DNA of 64,000 bases from an uncultured bacterium (lineage in GTDB: Bacteria > Bacillota > Clostridia > Lachnospirales > Lachnospiraceae). The number at the start of each line of letters is the position of its first letter. Within the stretch, counting starts at the first letter, position 1. The position numbers were made by a program, and so were the translations under genes. The stretch lies in contig CAOKFN010000002.1 of NCBI GenBank assembly GCA_948467735.1, positions 1-64,000 of the forward strand. Reading direction: 5' to 3'. The notes under the pieces were generated by a model. The model did no database searches. It had not been told where the DNA came from and saw only the letters and a list, made by a program, of their open reading frames with translations. Shown here one piece after another: positions 1 to 9,008 of this stretch.

Positions 1-189
1 TGGGGTTACAGCGATTCATCGTCCATACTACTGCCAAAGACGGGATTATATCATATTATAAACCATTGTACAAACAGATTTCAATAGAATCAATCAACAA
101 ATGTATCATGTCAACATACTCGCTTCATTAGTCCAGTCAATTTGACAATATTTGTTCCGCAAGGAATTCCTGCCCGCAGGAATAAACCG
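1..189. other. Intergenic region downstream of mnmG
   Basis: No gene is supported here. A perfect inverted repeat lies at 166-183 (arms ATTCCTGC and GCAGGAAT, 2-nt loop), just past the mnmG stop codon. It has no T-run on the minus strand, so it is at best a weak or factor-assisted terminator or an RNA 3'-end stabiliser. The gene that usually follows (rsmG) would lie left of the window. Confidence 0.5.
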
Positions 190-2163
190 TCAATCGTGGA
201 TTTTTTTCCCATAGTGCTCCAAATACACAAGCAGTACCGAAATATCCGCAGGAGAAACGCCTGAAATTCTGGAAGCCTGTCCAACGGAGGCAGGACCAAA
301 AAGCTTCAATTTCTGCCGCGCTTCCAGTCTTAAAGAGGATATTTTGTCATAATCAATATTGTCAGGTATGATTTTTTTCTCCATTTTCTGATACTGTTCC
401 ACCTGACGTTTCTGCCTTTCTATATATCCCTCATACTTAATTTCAATTTCCACCTGCTCTACCACAGCCGTCGGCAGAGGTTTTCTATCCCTGTCAATTT
501 CACCCAGCATATCATATGACAGCTCGGGACGGCATATCAATTCTGCGAGGCTTGCCGCGGTCTTTAACAGAGAACTATCATGTTTTTTCAGAAAATCCTG
601 AATTTCCGCTTTCGCGCCCACACTGGTATTCTTCAGACGATCGATTTCTTCTTTGATTAATCTTTCCTTTTCCAACAGCGCCCTATATTCCTCGTCGGAA
701 ATCAATCCGACTTCATATCCCTTCCTGCCAAGACGCAGATCCGCGTTATCCTGTCTCAAAAGCAATCTGTATTCCGCCCGTGAGGTCATCATTCGATAAG
801 GCTCTCTGTTATCCTTTGTGACTAGATCATCAATCAAAACTCCTATGTATCCCTCGGATCTGTCAATCGTCAAAGGCTCCCTGCCCAAGATGAACATGGC
901 GGCATTGACGCCGGCAACCAATCCCTGACAAGCCGCCTCCTCATATCCGCTGCTTCCGTTAAACTGCCCGCCGCTGAACAAGCCCTCAATATCTTTAAAC
1001 TCCAAAGACGCTTTCAGCTGTCTTGCATTTATACAATCATATTCGATGGCATAAGCATTTCTTACTATCTTACAATGCTCCAGCCCGGGCACCGTTCGAT
1101 ACATGGCCAGCTGCACATCCTCCGGCAGAGAAGAAGACATGCCTCCCACATACATTTCATTGGTATGAAGCCCTTCCGGCTCAATAAAAACCTGATGGCG
1201 GTCTTTTTCGGCAAATTTCACAACCTTATCTTCTATGGACGGACAATATCTTGGCCCCGTGCCCTCAATAATACCCGCATAAATAGGCGATCTGTCCAAG
1301 TTCCTCCGTATGATTTCATGGGTTTTTTCATTGGTATAAGTCAGCCAGCAGGAAGCCTGTTCCTTCTGTATGGATTCCGGATCCGTAGAAAAGGAAAAAG
1401 GAATAATACGTTCGTCGCCAAACTGTTCTTCCATCTTGGCATAATCAATACTCCGCCCATCCATTCTGGCAGGCGTTCCTGTCTTAAAACGGCGAAGTTC
1501 AATTCCCATTTTCTTTAAAGATTCGGTTAAATGCACCGCCGCCTGCAGACCGTTAGGCCCGGTATAGGTAATGGCTTCCCCACACAGGCACCTCGCCCCA
1601 AGATAAGTACCGGTACATAGGACAACCGCCCTGCACTGATAGACAGCGCCTGTATAAGTCTTAACGCCCGTTACCTTCTTTTTTAACATTTTATTTTTGA
1701 TAGGTCCACTGTCTATGATTTGATTTTCCATGGGCTTATTTTCTATCGTTTCATATCCATTCATTCCGCCTTCCACTTCGTCCCACAAAAGCTCACAGAC
1801 CTCCGCCTGCTTTATCGTCAAATGCTCCTGTTCTTCCAGAACCTTTCGCATGGCTCTGGAATATTCGGCCTTATCGGCTTGAGCGCGAAGAGAATGAACC
1901 GCCGGCCCTTTAGACACATTGAGCATCTTGGATTGGATAAATGTTTTATCAATATTTTTGCCCATCTCTCCCCCAAGAGCGTCAAGCTCCCTGACCAGAT
2001 GTCCTTTAGAAGAACCTCCTATATTGGGATTGCAGGGCATCAACGCAATACTGTCCACACTTACCGTAAAAATAACGGTTTCCAATCCAAGTCTGGCACA
2101 AGCCAAAGCCGCCTCACATCCTGCATGTCCCGCACCCACCACACATACATCCACTTTTTCCAT
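190..2163 (-). CDS. mnmG: tRNA uridine-5-carboxymethylaminomethyl modification enzyme MnmG
   Basis: MnmG (GidA) is the FAD-binding partner of MnmE. Together they build the aminomethyl-type group on U34 of tRNAs that read two-fold codon boxes, using methylene-tetrahydrofolate. The 657-residue length is normal for the family. The N-terminus carries the dinucleotide-binding signature VVGAGHAGCEAA, followed by the GidA signatures CNPNIGGSSKGHLVRELDALGG and, near residue 390, FSGGQFNGSSGYEEAACQG. The C-terminal helical region is complete. It lies 99 bp downstream of mnmE on the same strand, so the two partners are probably co-transcribed. The Shine-Dalgarno sequence before the ATG is weak. Nothing unusual was seen in the protein. 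Confidence 0.97.
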   Translation of the reverse strand: MEKVDVCVVGAGHAGCEAALACARLGLETVIFTVSVDSIALMPCNPNIGGSSKGHLVRELDALGGEMGKNIDKTFIQSKMLNVSKGPAVHSLRAQADKAEYSRAMRKVLEEQEHLTIKQAEVCELLWDEVEGGMNGYETIENKPMENQIIDSGPIKNKMLKKKVTGVKTYTGAVYQCRAVVLCTGTYLGARCLCGEAITYTGPNGLQAAVHLTESLKKMGIELRRFKTGTPARMDGRSIDYAKMEEQFGDERIIPFSFSTDPESIQKEQASCWLTYTNEKTHEIIRRNLDRSPIYAGIIEGTGPRYCPSIEDKVVKFAEKDRHQVFIEPEGLHTNEMYVGGMSSSLPEDVQLAMYRTVPGLEHCKIVRNAYAIEYDCINARQLKASLEFKDIEGLFSGGQFNGSSGYEEAACQGLVAGVNAAMFILGREPLTIDRSEGYIGVLIDDLVTKDNREPYRMMTSRAEYRLLLRQDNADLRLGRKGYEVGLISDEEYRALLEKERLIKEEIDRLKNTSVGAKAEIQDFLKKHDSSLLKTAASLAELICRPELSYDMLGEIDRDRKPLPTAVVEQVEIEIKYEGYIERQKRQVEQYQKMEKKIIPDNIDYDKISSLRLEARQKLKLFGPASVGQASRISGVSPADISVLLVYLEHYGKKIHD

Positions 2164-2262
2164 CTATCCCACACTTTCTCGTCCCTGTTTTGCCAAGAAG
2201 AAGACTGCTGCTGCCGTAACGTCGGGCTTTTCGGTATCTTAGCAGCCGCCATACAATTCGCC

Positions 2263-3771
2263 CTATTTTCCCATACAGAACTTAGAAAAAATTTCATCCA
2301 CCAAATCGTCATCCACTTCTTCGCCAATAATCCTTCCCAGACAGGTATAGGCGTTCATCAAATCAATCGAGTAAAAATCCTCCGGCATCCCGTCCTCAAT
2401 ACTTTTCTTTACAAGCATCAATGAATCGTAGCTCTCCTGTAAAGCAATCTTATGTCTTATATTTGTAATCACAATTTCATTGCTGGTTTTTATTTCTCCA
2501 TGAAAAAACATGTCCTTTACCGCCCGTTCAAATTCCTCCATCCCTACGCGGTTCTTGGCAGATATTTTCAACATAACAGGCTTCTTTTTTCTATCGGACA
2601 TTTCCCCTATGTCTTGGAATAATTCCCTTACTTCTTCCTCGGAGACTACATTGATTAAATCCATTTTGTTTAACAATACTATGACATTTTTATTCTTTAT
2701 CAAAGAAATAATTTCTCTGTCGTTTTCATTCAAGCTAACGGATGTATCCGCCACATACACAATCAAATCCGCATCTTCGGCATACCTTCTGGCTTTTTCC
2801 ACACCGATTTTTTCCACGACGTCATCCGTTTGGCGAATACCCGCCGTATCCACGATATTCAGACAAATGCTGCCAAGCCTTACCGTTTCCTGCAGCGCAT
2901 CCCTTGTGGTGCCTGCAATTTCCGTCACAATGGCCCTCTCCTCGCCCAGAAGAGAATTCAAAAAAGAAGACTTTCCGGCATTGGGCTTTCCCATGATGAC
3001 AGTATGAATTCCTTCTTTTATTAACCTGCCATCCTCTGCCCCGGCAATTAACCTTGTAATCTCCTCGGCCAAAATATCAACTTTACCTAGAAGCTTCTCC
3101 GAATACCCATCCAGACTGATATGCTCCGGATCATCCAAGGCTGACTCAATCAATGCGATTTCATAGAGAATATCGCCTCGCATTTGCTTTATCTTCCCAA
3201 AAAGTTCACCTCTCAGCTGCTTTATGGAAAGGGAAAGGGCCGCCTCATTTTGGGAAGAGATTACATCCATAACCGCTTCCGCTCTGGACAAATCAATCCT
3301 TCCGTTCAAAAATGCCCTCTTGGTAAATTCTCCCGGTTCCGCCAGTCTGGCGCCGCATTTTAATACGGCGGCAAGAATTTTGCGCATCACGAGAACACCT
3401 CCGTGACACTGAATTTCCACCGTATCCTCCCCCGTAAAGCTTCTGGGCCCTTTCATAACCACTGACATCACTTCGTCTATCACAAAATCTGTATCTTCCT
3501 CCACGGCAAAGCCATAATAAAGCATATGGCTGCGGGCCTTATACAAGATTTTTTTACCGGTCGCTGAGCGAATCAGGCGATTTCCTACATCCACTGCATT
3601 TTCTCCGCTGATTCTTATAATGCCGATACCGGAATCCGTCATTCCAGTAGCAATCGCCGCGATTGTATCCCTATTTCCCATGGAATACTCTTCTTCCATG
3701 GAATGCTCTCCTCCCATGGAATGCTCTATTTCCATAGAGTTACCTCTTCCCATGGAGCGCTCCTCTCCCAT
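2263..3771 (-). CDS. mnmE: tRNA modification GTPase MnmE with a repetitive N-terminal extension
   Basis: MnmE (TrmE) is the GTPase partner of MnmG in U34 tRNA modification. The folate-binding N-terminal domain starts at the family-typical DTIAAIATGMTDSGIGIIRISG. The G domain has G1 GKPNAGKSS, the DTAG of G3 and NKMD of G4, and the protein ends in the essential CxGK motif (FCMGK). At 502 residues it is about 40 longer than usual. The excess is a 30-residue leader of five hexapeptide-like units (EHSMGG, EHSMEE, EYSMGN and two diverged ones) encoded by an 18-bp minisatellite. The ATG at 3771 has a near-perfect AAGGAGG site five bases upstream, whereas the ATG at 3681 that would give a normal length has only a poor one. 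I infer that the extension is translated. Confidence 0.95.
   Translation of the reverse strand: MGEERSMGRGNSMEIEHSMGGEHSMEEEYSMGNRDTIAAIATGMTDSGIGIIRISGENAVDVGNRLIRSATGKKILYKARSHMLYYGFAVEEDTDFVIDEVMSVVMKGPRSFTGEDTVEIQCHGGVLVMRKILAAVLKCGARLAEPGEFTKRAFLNGRIDLSRAEAVMDVISSQNEAALSLSIKQLRGELFGKIKQMRGDILYEIALIESALDDPEHISLDGYSEKLLGKVDILAEEITRLIAGAEDGRLIKEGIHTVIMGKPNAGKSSFLNSLLGEERAIVTEIAGTTRDALQETVRLGSICLNIVDTAGIRQTDDVVEKIGVEKARRYAEDADLIVYVADTSVSLNENDREIISLIKNKNVIVLLNKMDLINVVSEEEVRELFQDIGEMSDRKKKPVMLKISAKNRVGMEEFERAVKDMFFHGEIKTSNEIVITNIRHKIALQESYDSLMLVKKSIEDGMPEDFYSIDLMNAYTCLGRIIGEEVDDDLVDEIFSKFCMGK
3679..3771 (-). repeat. 18-bp minisatellite at the start of mnmE
   Basis: About five imperfect copies of an 18-base unit, roughly GAGCATTCCATGGRARGA on the coding strand, encode the repeated hexapeptide E-H/Y-S-M-G/E-x in front of the MnmE folate-binding domain. 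A related unit occurs in the GyrB insertion at about 12484-12558, and one diverged copy lies in the hydrophilic N-terminus of the MrpB-like protein near 37272. Confidence 0.7.
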
Positions 3772-3798
3772 AATTTCCTCCTTAATTCAAATGTCACA

Positions 3799-3828
3799 AA
3801 AACCGGATATCATAACATATCCGGTTTT
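3799..3828 (-). terminator. Intrinsic terminator between jag and mnmE
   Basis: A 12-bp perfect stem (AAAACCGGATAT / ATATCCGGTTTT, 6-nt loop) ends in a short T-run on the minus strand. It follows jag and precedes the mnmE ribosome site, so it probably separates the rpmH-to-jag transcript from mnmE-mnmG, or allows partial read-through. The remaining bases up to the jag stop (3829-3965) hold no gene that I can support. Confidence 0.75.
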
Positions 3829-3965
3829 AGCAAATTCAATATCTTTTCAACATCTTCTCTGGATTTTGGTTCACCACCCACAGAAATCAAATATCGTATC
3901 ACAGCTTCCATGGAATTTCACTTACATTTTGTTTTCCCGGCATCTATGGAACATTGAACTCCATC

Positions 3966-4607
3966 CTATTGTCTCTTCAAAGTTACAACCACTCTTCTAA
4001 AAGGCTCATCCCCTTCGCTATGGGTCGTAATATATCTGTCGTTCTGCAATGCGGAATGAATAATCCTTCTTTCATAAGGATTCATCGGTTCCAAAGAAAC
4101 GGGACGCTTGGTTCTCTTCACTTTATAGGCAATATTTTTCGCAAGATTTTCCAAAGTCTCTTTGCGCCTCTGACGATAATTTTCCGTATCGACCTTTACT
4201 CTGATATAATCTTCCACTTCCTTGTTTACCACCAAAGAAACGAGATACTGCAGAGAATCCAGCGTCTGCCCCCTCTTTCCAATCAACACGCCCATTTCGT
4301 CGCCGGAAAGATCAATATCCATTGTCTTATTATATTCATCATAACTAACATTCACGGCAACCACCATATTCATTGCCGCAAATACGTCATTTAAAAAGCA
4401 TTTGGCCGCCTCATCCACGGACTTCTTCTCATACTTTACAGCCGCCTTAATAATTGCGGGCTTGGAACCAATTCCCAGAAATCCATTGGACCCTTCCTCA
4501 ATCACCTGATAATCAAGCTTATCGCTGGTAACGCTAAGCTTCCGGCATGCTTCCGTAATCGCTTCATTCACCGTCTTTGCCGATACCTCAATGTATTCCG
4601 GTTCCAT
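3966..4607 (-). CDS. jag: RNA-binding protein Jag/KhpB
   Basis: Jag (also KhpB/EloR) is a cytoplasmic RNA-binding protein linked in Firmicutes to cell elongation and to YidC function. The domain order is standard: a Jag_N domain (about residues 1-50, with the family motif GFLGIGSKPA), a linker, a KH domain with the GxxG loop IGKRGQ near residue 110, and a C-terminal R3H domain (NPYERRIIHSAL, with the Arg-x3-His core). The 213-residue length is typical. The start has a strong GGGAGGG site. It is 17 bp downstream of yidC, the usual Firmicute pairing, so coupled expression is expected. Confidence 0.95.
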   Translation of the reverse strand: MEPEYIEVSAKTVNEAITEACRKLSVTSDKLDYQVIEEGSNGFLGIGSKPAIIKAAVKYEKKSVDEAAKCFLNDVFAAMNMVVAVNVSYDEYNKTMDIDLSGDEMGVLIGKRGQTLDSLQYLVSLVVNKEVEDYIRVKVDTENYRQRRKETLENLAKNIAYKVKRTKRPVSLEPMNPYERRIIHSALQNDRYITTHSEGDEPFRRVVVTLKRQ

Positions 4608-4624
4608 ATTATAACCCTCCCTGC

Positions 4625-5944
4625 TTAACCCTTATTGCTGTTATTTCTCTCATTATATTCCTTCACCATATTTGCCTTCGCCAGCATGCTTCCCAGTTCT
4701 GCGCTGCTTGTGTAATTCACGCTGCCGCCCGCCTTTTTCTCCCTTTCCTGTCCGGGATCTTGGACAGAAGCATTGGCCTTGCTCTGAATGCTCTTGGTAT
4801 TCATGCTCGCATAGGCGTTCATTCTCTCCTGAGCAGCCTTCATCTTTTCCATCTTCTTGGCGCTCTTGACGGAATTTTTCTTGATAATTTCCTCGAAATC
4901 CATCTTATCAATATGCCTATTGATGACAATCTGCTGAATGCTTCTCACCACGCTGCCCGCCACCCAGTACAATCCCATGCCGGAAGGCAGGGAAAAACAT
5001 AGCCATGCGGAAAACAGCGGCATTATCATATTCATGGTTCTCATACTTGCCATCATGGAAGAAGCCTGTTCATTGCTGGCAGGCTGCTGGGGCATCAGCT
5101 TTACATTAATCCACTGCGTAACCGCGGAAAGGACAGGAATCAGAATCGCCCCTATCACAATTCCCCATGCGCCCGCCGCCCATGCGATTTTCACAAGATC
5201 CGCCGGGGAATCCCCCATATTTAACCCTAAGAAATTATTATAAATTTCTATTAAGCCCCGGGTGGATTCATTGCTCAATATCAAATGTCCGTCATAAGTC
5301 AGCTGGGACAAATCATATTGCTGGGACACAATGGCCAAATCCGACGAGGACAGCTTGTTAAGCACGTCAATAATTCCGTTGGACAGATTTCCGTTCGTCA
5401 TGGACTGCCCGTACATGGCAACCACCTTGGAAATCGTTTCGCTCTCGGAATTAAGCAGGAAAGCCCCTTGGTCGGCCTGCATAATCTTGTCCGCCAATAC
5501 TCTGAACGTATTTCCGATTTTGGTAACGTAAGCGGGTATCGCATAAATCACCCGGTACAACGCAAACAAAATAGGCATCTGAATTAACAGCTGCACACAG
5601 CTGCCGCTGGGAGAAACGCCGTATTTCGCATAGATGGCGCTGATTTCCTGCTGCTGGGCCATCATGGCCTGCTGATCCTGATTGGATTTTTCCTTATACT
5701 TTGCCTGAATCGCCTGAATCTCAGGATTCATCTTGGCGGAGAGCTTTGAAAATTTCTGCTGTCTGATATTTAACGGCAGCATCAAAAGGTTTATAACAAT
5801 TGTAAATAGAATAATAGCCAGACCTACGTTGGGAATTCCAATCCAATCAATGACATAGAAAATCCCGTTCATAATTTTACCAAGCAGCCATGCAACTTGT
5901 CCTATGATCGGAGTCGAATTCTGAGTTAATAAAATGAAATCCAT
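4625..5944 (-). CDS. yidC: Membrane protein insertase YidC/SpoIIIJ
   Basis: YidC inserts and folds membrane proteins, alone or with SecYEG. This copy has an N-terminal membrane segment, a second segment ending in the groove-arginine region (LNIRQQKFSKL) typical of the family, the cytoplasmic helical hairpin (MNPEIQAIQAKYKEK...), a long extracytoplasmic loop between residues about 140 and 240, three further segments, and a long charged tail. At 439 residues it is longer than the Bacillus form, and no lipobox is visible, unlike many Gram-positive YidC lipoproteins. It sits in the conserved rpmH-rnpA-yidD-yidC-jag cluster. The start has an AGGAGG site. Confidence 0.94.
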   Translation of the reverse strand: MDFILLTQNSTPIIGQVAWLLGKIMNGIFYVIDWIGIPNVGLAIILFTIVINLLMLPLNIRQQKFSKLSAKMNPEIQAIQAKYKEKSNQDQQAMMAQQQEISAIYAKYGVSPSGSCVQLLIQMPILFALYRVIYAIPAYVTKIGNTFRVLADKIMQADQGAFLLNSESETISKVVAMYGQSMTNGNLSNGIIDVLNKLSSSDLAIVSQQYDLSQLTYDGHLILSNESTRGLIEIYNNFLGLNMGDSPADLVKIAWAAGAWGIVIGAILIPVLSAVTQWINVKLMPQQPASNEQASSMMASMRTMNMIMPLFSAWLCFSLPSGMGLYWVAGSVVRSIQQIVINRHIDKMDFEEIIKKNSVKSAKKMEKMKAAQERMNAYASMNTKSIQSKANASVQDPGQEREKKAGGSVNYTSSAELGSMLAKANMVKEYNERNNSNKG

Positions 5945-6038
5945 TTACCCTCCTGCTTATGCCGAATCATATTCATTCCCCCGATAAAAATATCATGAGG
6001 GTTAATAACGCCCGCCTGAAACGGAGATATTGGCTCTT

Positions 6039-6263
6039 TCAAGGAACAGGATCATATCCTCCCTTAGAAAAAGGGTTACAGCGCAATATTCTCCAAACAG
6101 CCAGCAGGCTGCCCTTCACGGCTCCATACTTTTCTATCGCCTCCAGCCCATACTGAGAACAGCAGGGAATATAGGGACATCTTGTACTTTTCAGATGAGA
6201 TATATGTTTCTGGTAAAATCTGATGCCGGCAATCAAAAATTTTTTCAATCCACACTTAAACAT
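6039..6263 (-). CDS. yidD: Membrane protein insertion efficiency factor YidD
   Basis: YidD is a small membrane-associated protein that helps YidC substrates insert. The 74-residue product has the family core: an amphipathic N-terminus (IRFYQKHIS), the cysteine motif CPYIPCCSQYGLEAIEKYG, and a C-terminal ILRCNPFSKGGYDPVP. The start overlaps the end of rnpA by 8 bp, which suggests translational coupling. About 94 bp separate it from yidC. Confidence 0.94.
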   Translation of the reverse strand: MFKCGLKKFLIAGIRFYQKHISHLKSTRCPYIPCCSQYGLEAIEKYGAVKGSLLAVWRILRCNPFSKGGYDPVP

Positions 6264-6597
6264 GATTTATTATCCTGTGAAGCTTTCCAAGGTGAAGCAG
6301 CGCCTTTTTTATTTCCTCATACCCAGCCGAAGCCGCGTTCATCCTTGCAACAATTACAATGTCCAAACCACTATTGAACATCGCTTCATGTAATCGATAA
6401 CTTTCCCGCAGCAATCTTGTTACCCGATGTCTGACAATACTGTTGCCAACTTTTTTACTCACGCTGATTCCAATTCGATTCCTCCCGGCGCCATTTTCCT
6501 TCACATACATAACCAGATATTTATTTGCGTAAGATTTACCGTTCTGATATACCGATTGAAATTGGTGATTTTTCTTCAAACTTTCGGAAAATTTCAT
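6256..6597 (-). CDS. rnpA: Ribonuclease P protein component
   Basis: RnpA is the protein subunit of RNase P; it helps the catalytic RNA bind and cut pre-tRNA 5' leaders. The 113-residue sequence contains the family RNR signature (RNRIGISVSKKVGNSIVRHRVTRLLRESYR) near residue 40 and the expected short C-terminal helix. It follows rpmH at a distance of 76 bp, the canonical pairing, and probably shares the rpmH promoter. Confidence 0.95.
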   Translation of the reverse strand: MKFSESLKKNHQFQSVYQNGKSYANKYLVMYVKENGAGRNRIGISVSKKVGNSIVRHRVTRLLRESYRLHEAMFNSGLDIVIVARMNAASAGYEEIKKALLHLGKLHRIINHV

Positions 6598-6673
6598 TAA
6601 CTGTTTTTACCCTTCATACTTCAGTGACACAAAAAGGCCACATTACTGTGACCTGTCACTTTGCAGCGGCCTT

Positions 6674-6808
6674 TTATGCGGATAATCTTTTTCTTCCCTT
6701 TGCACGTCTTGCCGCCAAAACCTTTCTTCCGCCGCGTGTCTTCATTCTTGCTCTGAAGCCGTGAACTCTCGCACGGGACCGTCTTTTCGGTTGATATGTC
6801 ATTTTCAT
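6674..6808 (-). CDS. rpmH: 50S ribosomal protein L34
   Basis: This 44-residue, Arg/Lys-rich protein begins MKMTYQPKRRSRARVHGF and ends RKRLSA, matching L34, a small protein of the large ribosomal subunit. It is read in a different frame from the longer open frame over the same bases. The start at 6808 has a strong AAGGAGGTG site eight bases upstream, and a consensus promoter lies at 6852-6880. It is the first gene of the leftward origin operon. Confidence 0.96.
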   Translation of the reverse strand: MKMTYQPKRRSRARVHGFRARMKTRGGRKVLAARRAKGRKRLSA

Positions 6809-6851
6809 GGTATAGCACCTCCTTGTCTTTGTTCAGGAAAATAGCATTTTG

Positions 6852-6880
6852 ATTGTATAAGAAAAACCGTCCTATGTCAA
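6852..6880 (-). promoter_or_regulatory. Sigma-A promoter of rpmH operon
   Basis: On the minus strand TTGACA (6875-6880) and TACAAT (6852-6857) are separated by exactly 17 bases, an almost perfect housekeeping promoter about 44 bases upstream of the L34 start codon. It should drive rpmH-rnpA-yidD-yidC-jag. Confidence 0.9.
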
Positions 6881-6929
6881 GAAAATTTCAGTAAAATTCA
6901 CAGATTAGAGGGTAAAAAATTTTTTTCCC

Positions 6930-7235
6930 GGTTATTCACATAGATATCCACATGAAATATCCCCGATCAAGTTATCCACAAGCTGTTGATTACTTGTGGA
7001 TAACTTGATTAAAAATGTCTATTTCCTGTGGTATAAAATTTACAAAATACAAAAAACACGGCGGATTCCTATGTTTTTTCTCTGATAAAGTTATCCACTT
7101 ATTCACATTTATATCCACATCCCCATGTAATTATCTTGTTTATAAACATATTTATCCACACTTTGTGGATAAAATTATCCATAGGATGTTCAAAACTTAC
7201 ATTTGAAATATTGCACAATCTATATTACAATAGAA
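6930..7235. other. oriC, upstream part: DnaA-box cluster
   Basis: Many matches to the DnaA box TTATCCACA lie between rpmH and dnaA. Perfect copies are at 6972-6980, 6995-7003 (reverse), 7152-7160 and 7164-7172 (reverse). One- or two-mismatch copies are at about 6932, 6944, 7091, 7099, 7111 and 7175. Two convergent pairs are seen (6972/6995 and 7152/7164). The last 60 bases before dnaA are strongly AT-rich. Together with the boxes between dnaA and dnaN this is a bipartite Firmicute-style origin. Confidence 0.92.
7203..7231 (+). promoter_or_regulatory. Promoter of dnaA
   Basis: TTGAAA (7203-7208) and TACAAT (7226-7231) are 17 bases apart. The promoter lies just downstream of the last DnaA boxes, which fits DnaA autoregulation of dnaA transcription. 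Confidence 0.8.
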
Positions 7236-7275
7236 TAACAAGACTTCAAAAATATCATTGGAAACGGAGTTTGAA

Positions 7276-8652
7276 ATGGATAAAAGCGAAATAGACAATA
7301 TTAGGGAAAACTGGCTTACTATTAAAGAAACCATACGAAGAGAATACGGCTTGACCAATATATCCTATAATACATGGGTAAAACCATTGGAATTCTATAC
7401 CATTATCAATGGCGAGGTAAACATTATCGTTCCCTCCGACCAGTCCCATGCGCTGAATTATATTTCCTCCAAGTATAAAAGCTTCTTTCAAGTAACCATC
7501 ACGGAAATGTTCGACCATTACTATGATGTGAAATTTATATTGGAAAAGGATGCGATCGAGCAGGAACAAAATAAACAGACTCCCGACGGAAATCCCGTCT
7601 ATCATATAAATTATGAAAACGCCAATTTGAATCCCAAATATAAGTTTGATACCTTCGTAGTGGGCAGCAGCAATAAATTTGCCCATTCGGCTTCCTTGGC
7701 GGTGGCGGAAACTCCAGGACAGGTTTACAACCCCCTTTATCTATACAGCGGGCCGGGACTTGGCAAAACTCACCTGATGCATTCCATCGGCCATTTTATT
7801 CTGGAGCATAATCCGGATAAAAAGGTTCTCTATGTGACCAGTGAAGAATTTACCAACGAAGTGATCGAATCCATCCGAAACGGCAACGCCGCCTCCATGA
7901 CGAAGCTTCGTGAAAAATACAGAACCGTTGATGTATTAATGGTAGACGACGTACAGTTTATCATCGGAAAAGAAAGTACACAGGAAGAATTTTTCCATAC
8001 CTTTAATGTGCTCCATTCCGCCAGAAAACAGATTATTCTATCCTCGGACAAGCCGCCCAAGGAAATTGAGACCTTGGATGAACGCTTTCGTTCCCGTTTT
8101 GAATGGGGCTTAATCGCGGATATTCAGCCTCCCGATTATGAAACCAGAATGGCGATTCTAAGGAAGAACGCGGAGTCCTGCGAACGTCCCATAGATGAGG
8201 AAATCATTAAATACATCGCAACCAACATTAAATCCAATATCAGGGAGCTGGAGGGCGCTTTCAACAAAATCGTGGCGTCCGCCAAATTAAACAAAGTGGA
8301 TCTGACGCTGGCCGTGGCGGAGGAGGCTTTAAAGGACGTCATTTATCCCAACAAATCAAGAGAAATTACTCCTGCCCTGATCATCAACGTGGTGTCGGAA
8401 CATTTTGGCGTGAAACCGGAAGACATTACCTCCAAAAAAAGAAATTCCGAATTTGTCCTTCCCAGACAGATCGTCATGTACCTGTGCAGGGAATTGACGG
8501 AAACCTCCTACGTAAATATAGGAAAACTTCTGGGCAAAAAAGACCACACCACCATTATTCACGGCGTAAATAAAATTACCGCGGAATTAAACGGCAGCGA
8601 GGAGCTTAGAAACAAGGTGGATATCATCATAAAGAAGATAAATCCTTCTTAG
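7276..8652 (+). CDS. dnaA: Chromosomal replication initiator DnaA
   Basis: DnaA binds the oriC boxes, oligomerises with ATP and opens the origin. The 458-residue product has the N-terminal helicase-loading domain, a variable linker, the AAA+ core with Walker A GPGLGKTH (near residue 163) and Walker B VLMVDDVQF, and the C-terminal DNA-binding domain with the signature KKDHTTIIHG. I chose the ATG at 7276 (MDKSEIDN) because ACGGAG lies six bases upstream; an in-frame TTG at 7258 has no ribosome site. Boxes flank the gene on both sides. Confidence 0.97.
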   Translation: MDKSEIDNIRENWLTIKETIRREYGLTNISYNTWVKPLEFYTIINGEVNIIVPSDQSHALNYISSKYKSFFQVTITEMFDHYYDVKFILEKDAIEQEQNKQTPDGNPVYHINYENANLNPKYKFDTFVVGSSNKFAHSASLAVAETPGQVYNPLYLYSGPGLGKTHLMHSIGHFILEHNPDKKVLYVTSEEFTNEVIESIRNGNAASMTKLREKYRTVDVLMVDDVQFIIGKESTQEEFFHTFNVLHSARKQIILSSDKPPKEIETLDERFRSRFEWGLIADIQPPDYETRMAILRKNAESCERPIDEEIIKYIATNIKSNIRELEGAFNKIVASAKLNKVDLTLAVAEEALKDVIYPNKSREITPALIINVVSEHFGVKPEDITSKKRNSEFVLPRQIVMYLCRELTETSYVNIGKLLGKKDHTTIIHGVNKITAELNGSEELRNKVDIIIKKINPS

Positions 8653-9008
8653 AAGATAAACCCTTCTTAGTAAGAAATCTTTCTTAAAATATATGCCTTC
8701 ATGTCATTAATATTTGAAATTAACCGCTTTTTAAATCTATCCACATTTTTTATAACAATATTGTGGTTAGGATGTTGATATACCTGTTCATAAGTATTCT
8801 TAATGAAATTTAAGCCGGATATGGGAAACGGCGGGGTTGTGAATAACTTCATGTTTATTCTGAGGTTATTCCGAAAACATTCACAACTTTTCCATTCCCT
8901 TTTTCCCTGAAAAATAGTATAATAGAGATGGTTTTACACATATCAACAGCCATTACTGTGACTACTACGAATTTATTTATATATTTATATTATGGAGGAG
9001 CTGCTCAT
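8653..9008. other. oriC, downstream part, between dnaA and dnaN
   Basis: This 356-base spacer has no gene. It is AT-rich and contains near-consensus DnaA boxes at 8737-8745 (CTATCCACA) and 8838-8846 (reverse TTATTCACA), plus a weaker one near 8878. In Bacillus-type bipartite origins the unwinding element sits between dnaA and dnaN, and I infer the same here. A duplicated GATAAACCYTTCTTAG sequence lies around 8638-8670, just at the dnaA end. Confidence 0.7.
8918..8923 (+). promoter_or_regulatory. Probable -10 element of dnaN
   Basis: TATAAT preceded by AG lies about 85 bases before the dnaN start. The -35 region is poor (TTCCCT at the right distance), so the promoter may be weak or activated. 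Confidence 0.45.

Noticed and set aside
3681..3681. Shorter MnmE start that would give a normal-length protein
   Set aside because: Poor ribosome site compared with the AAGGAGG in front of the ATG at 3771; not fully excluded.
6621..6818. 65-codon minus-strand frame over rpmH
   Set aside because: It is out of frame with the clear L34 protein, which has the family sequence and the strong ribosome site.
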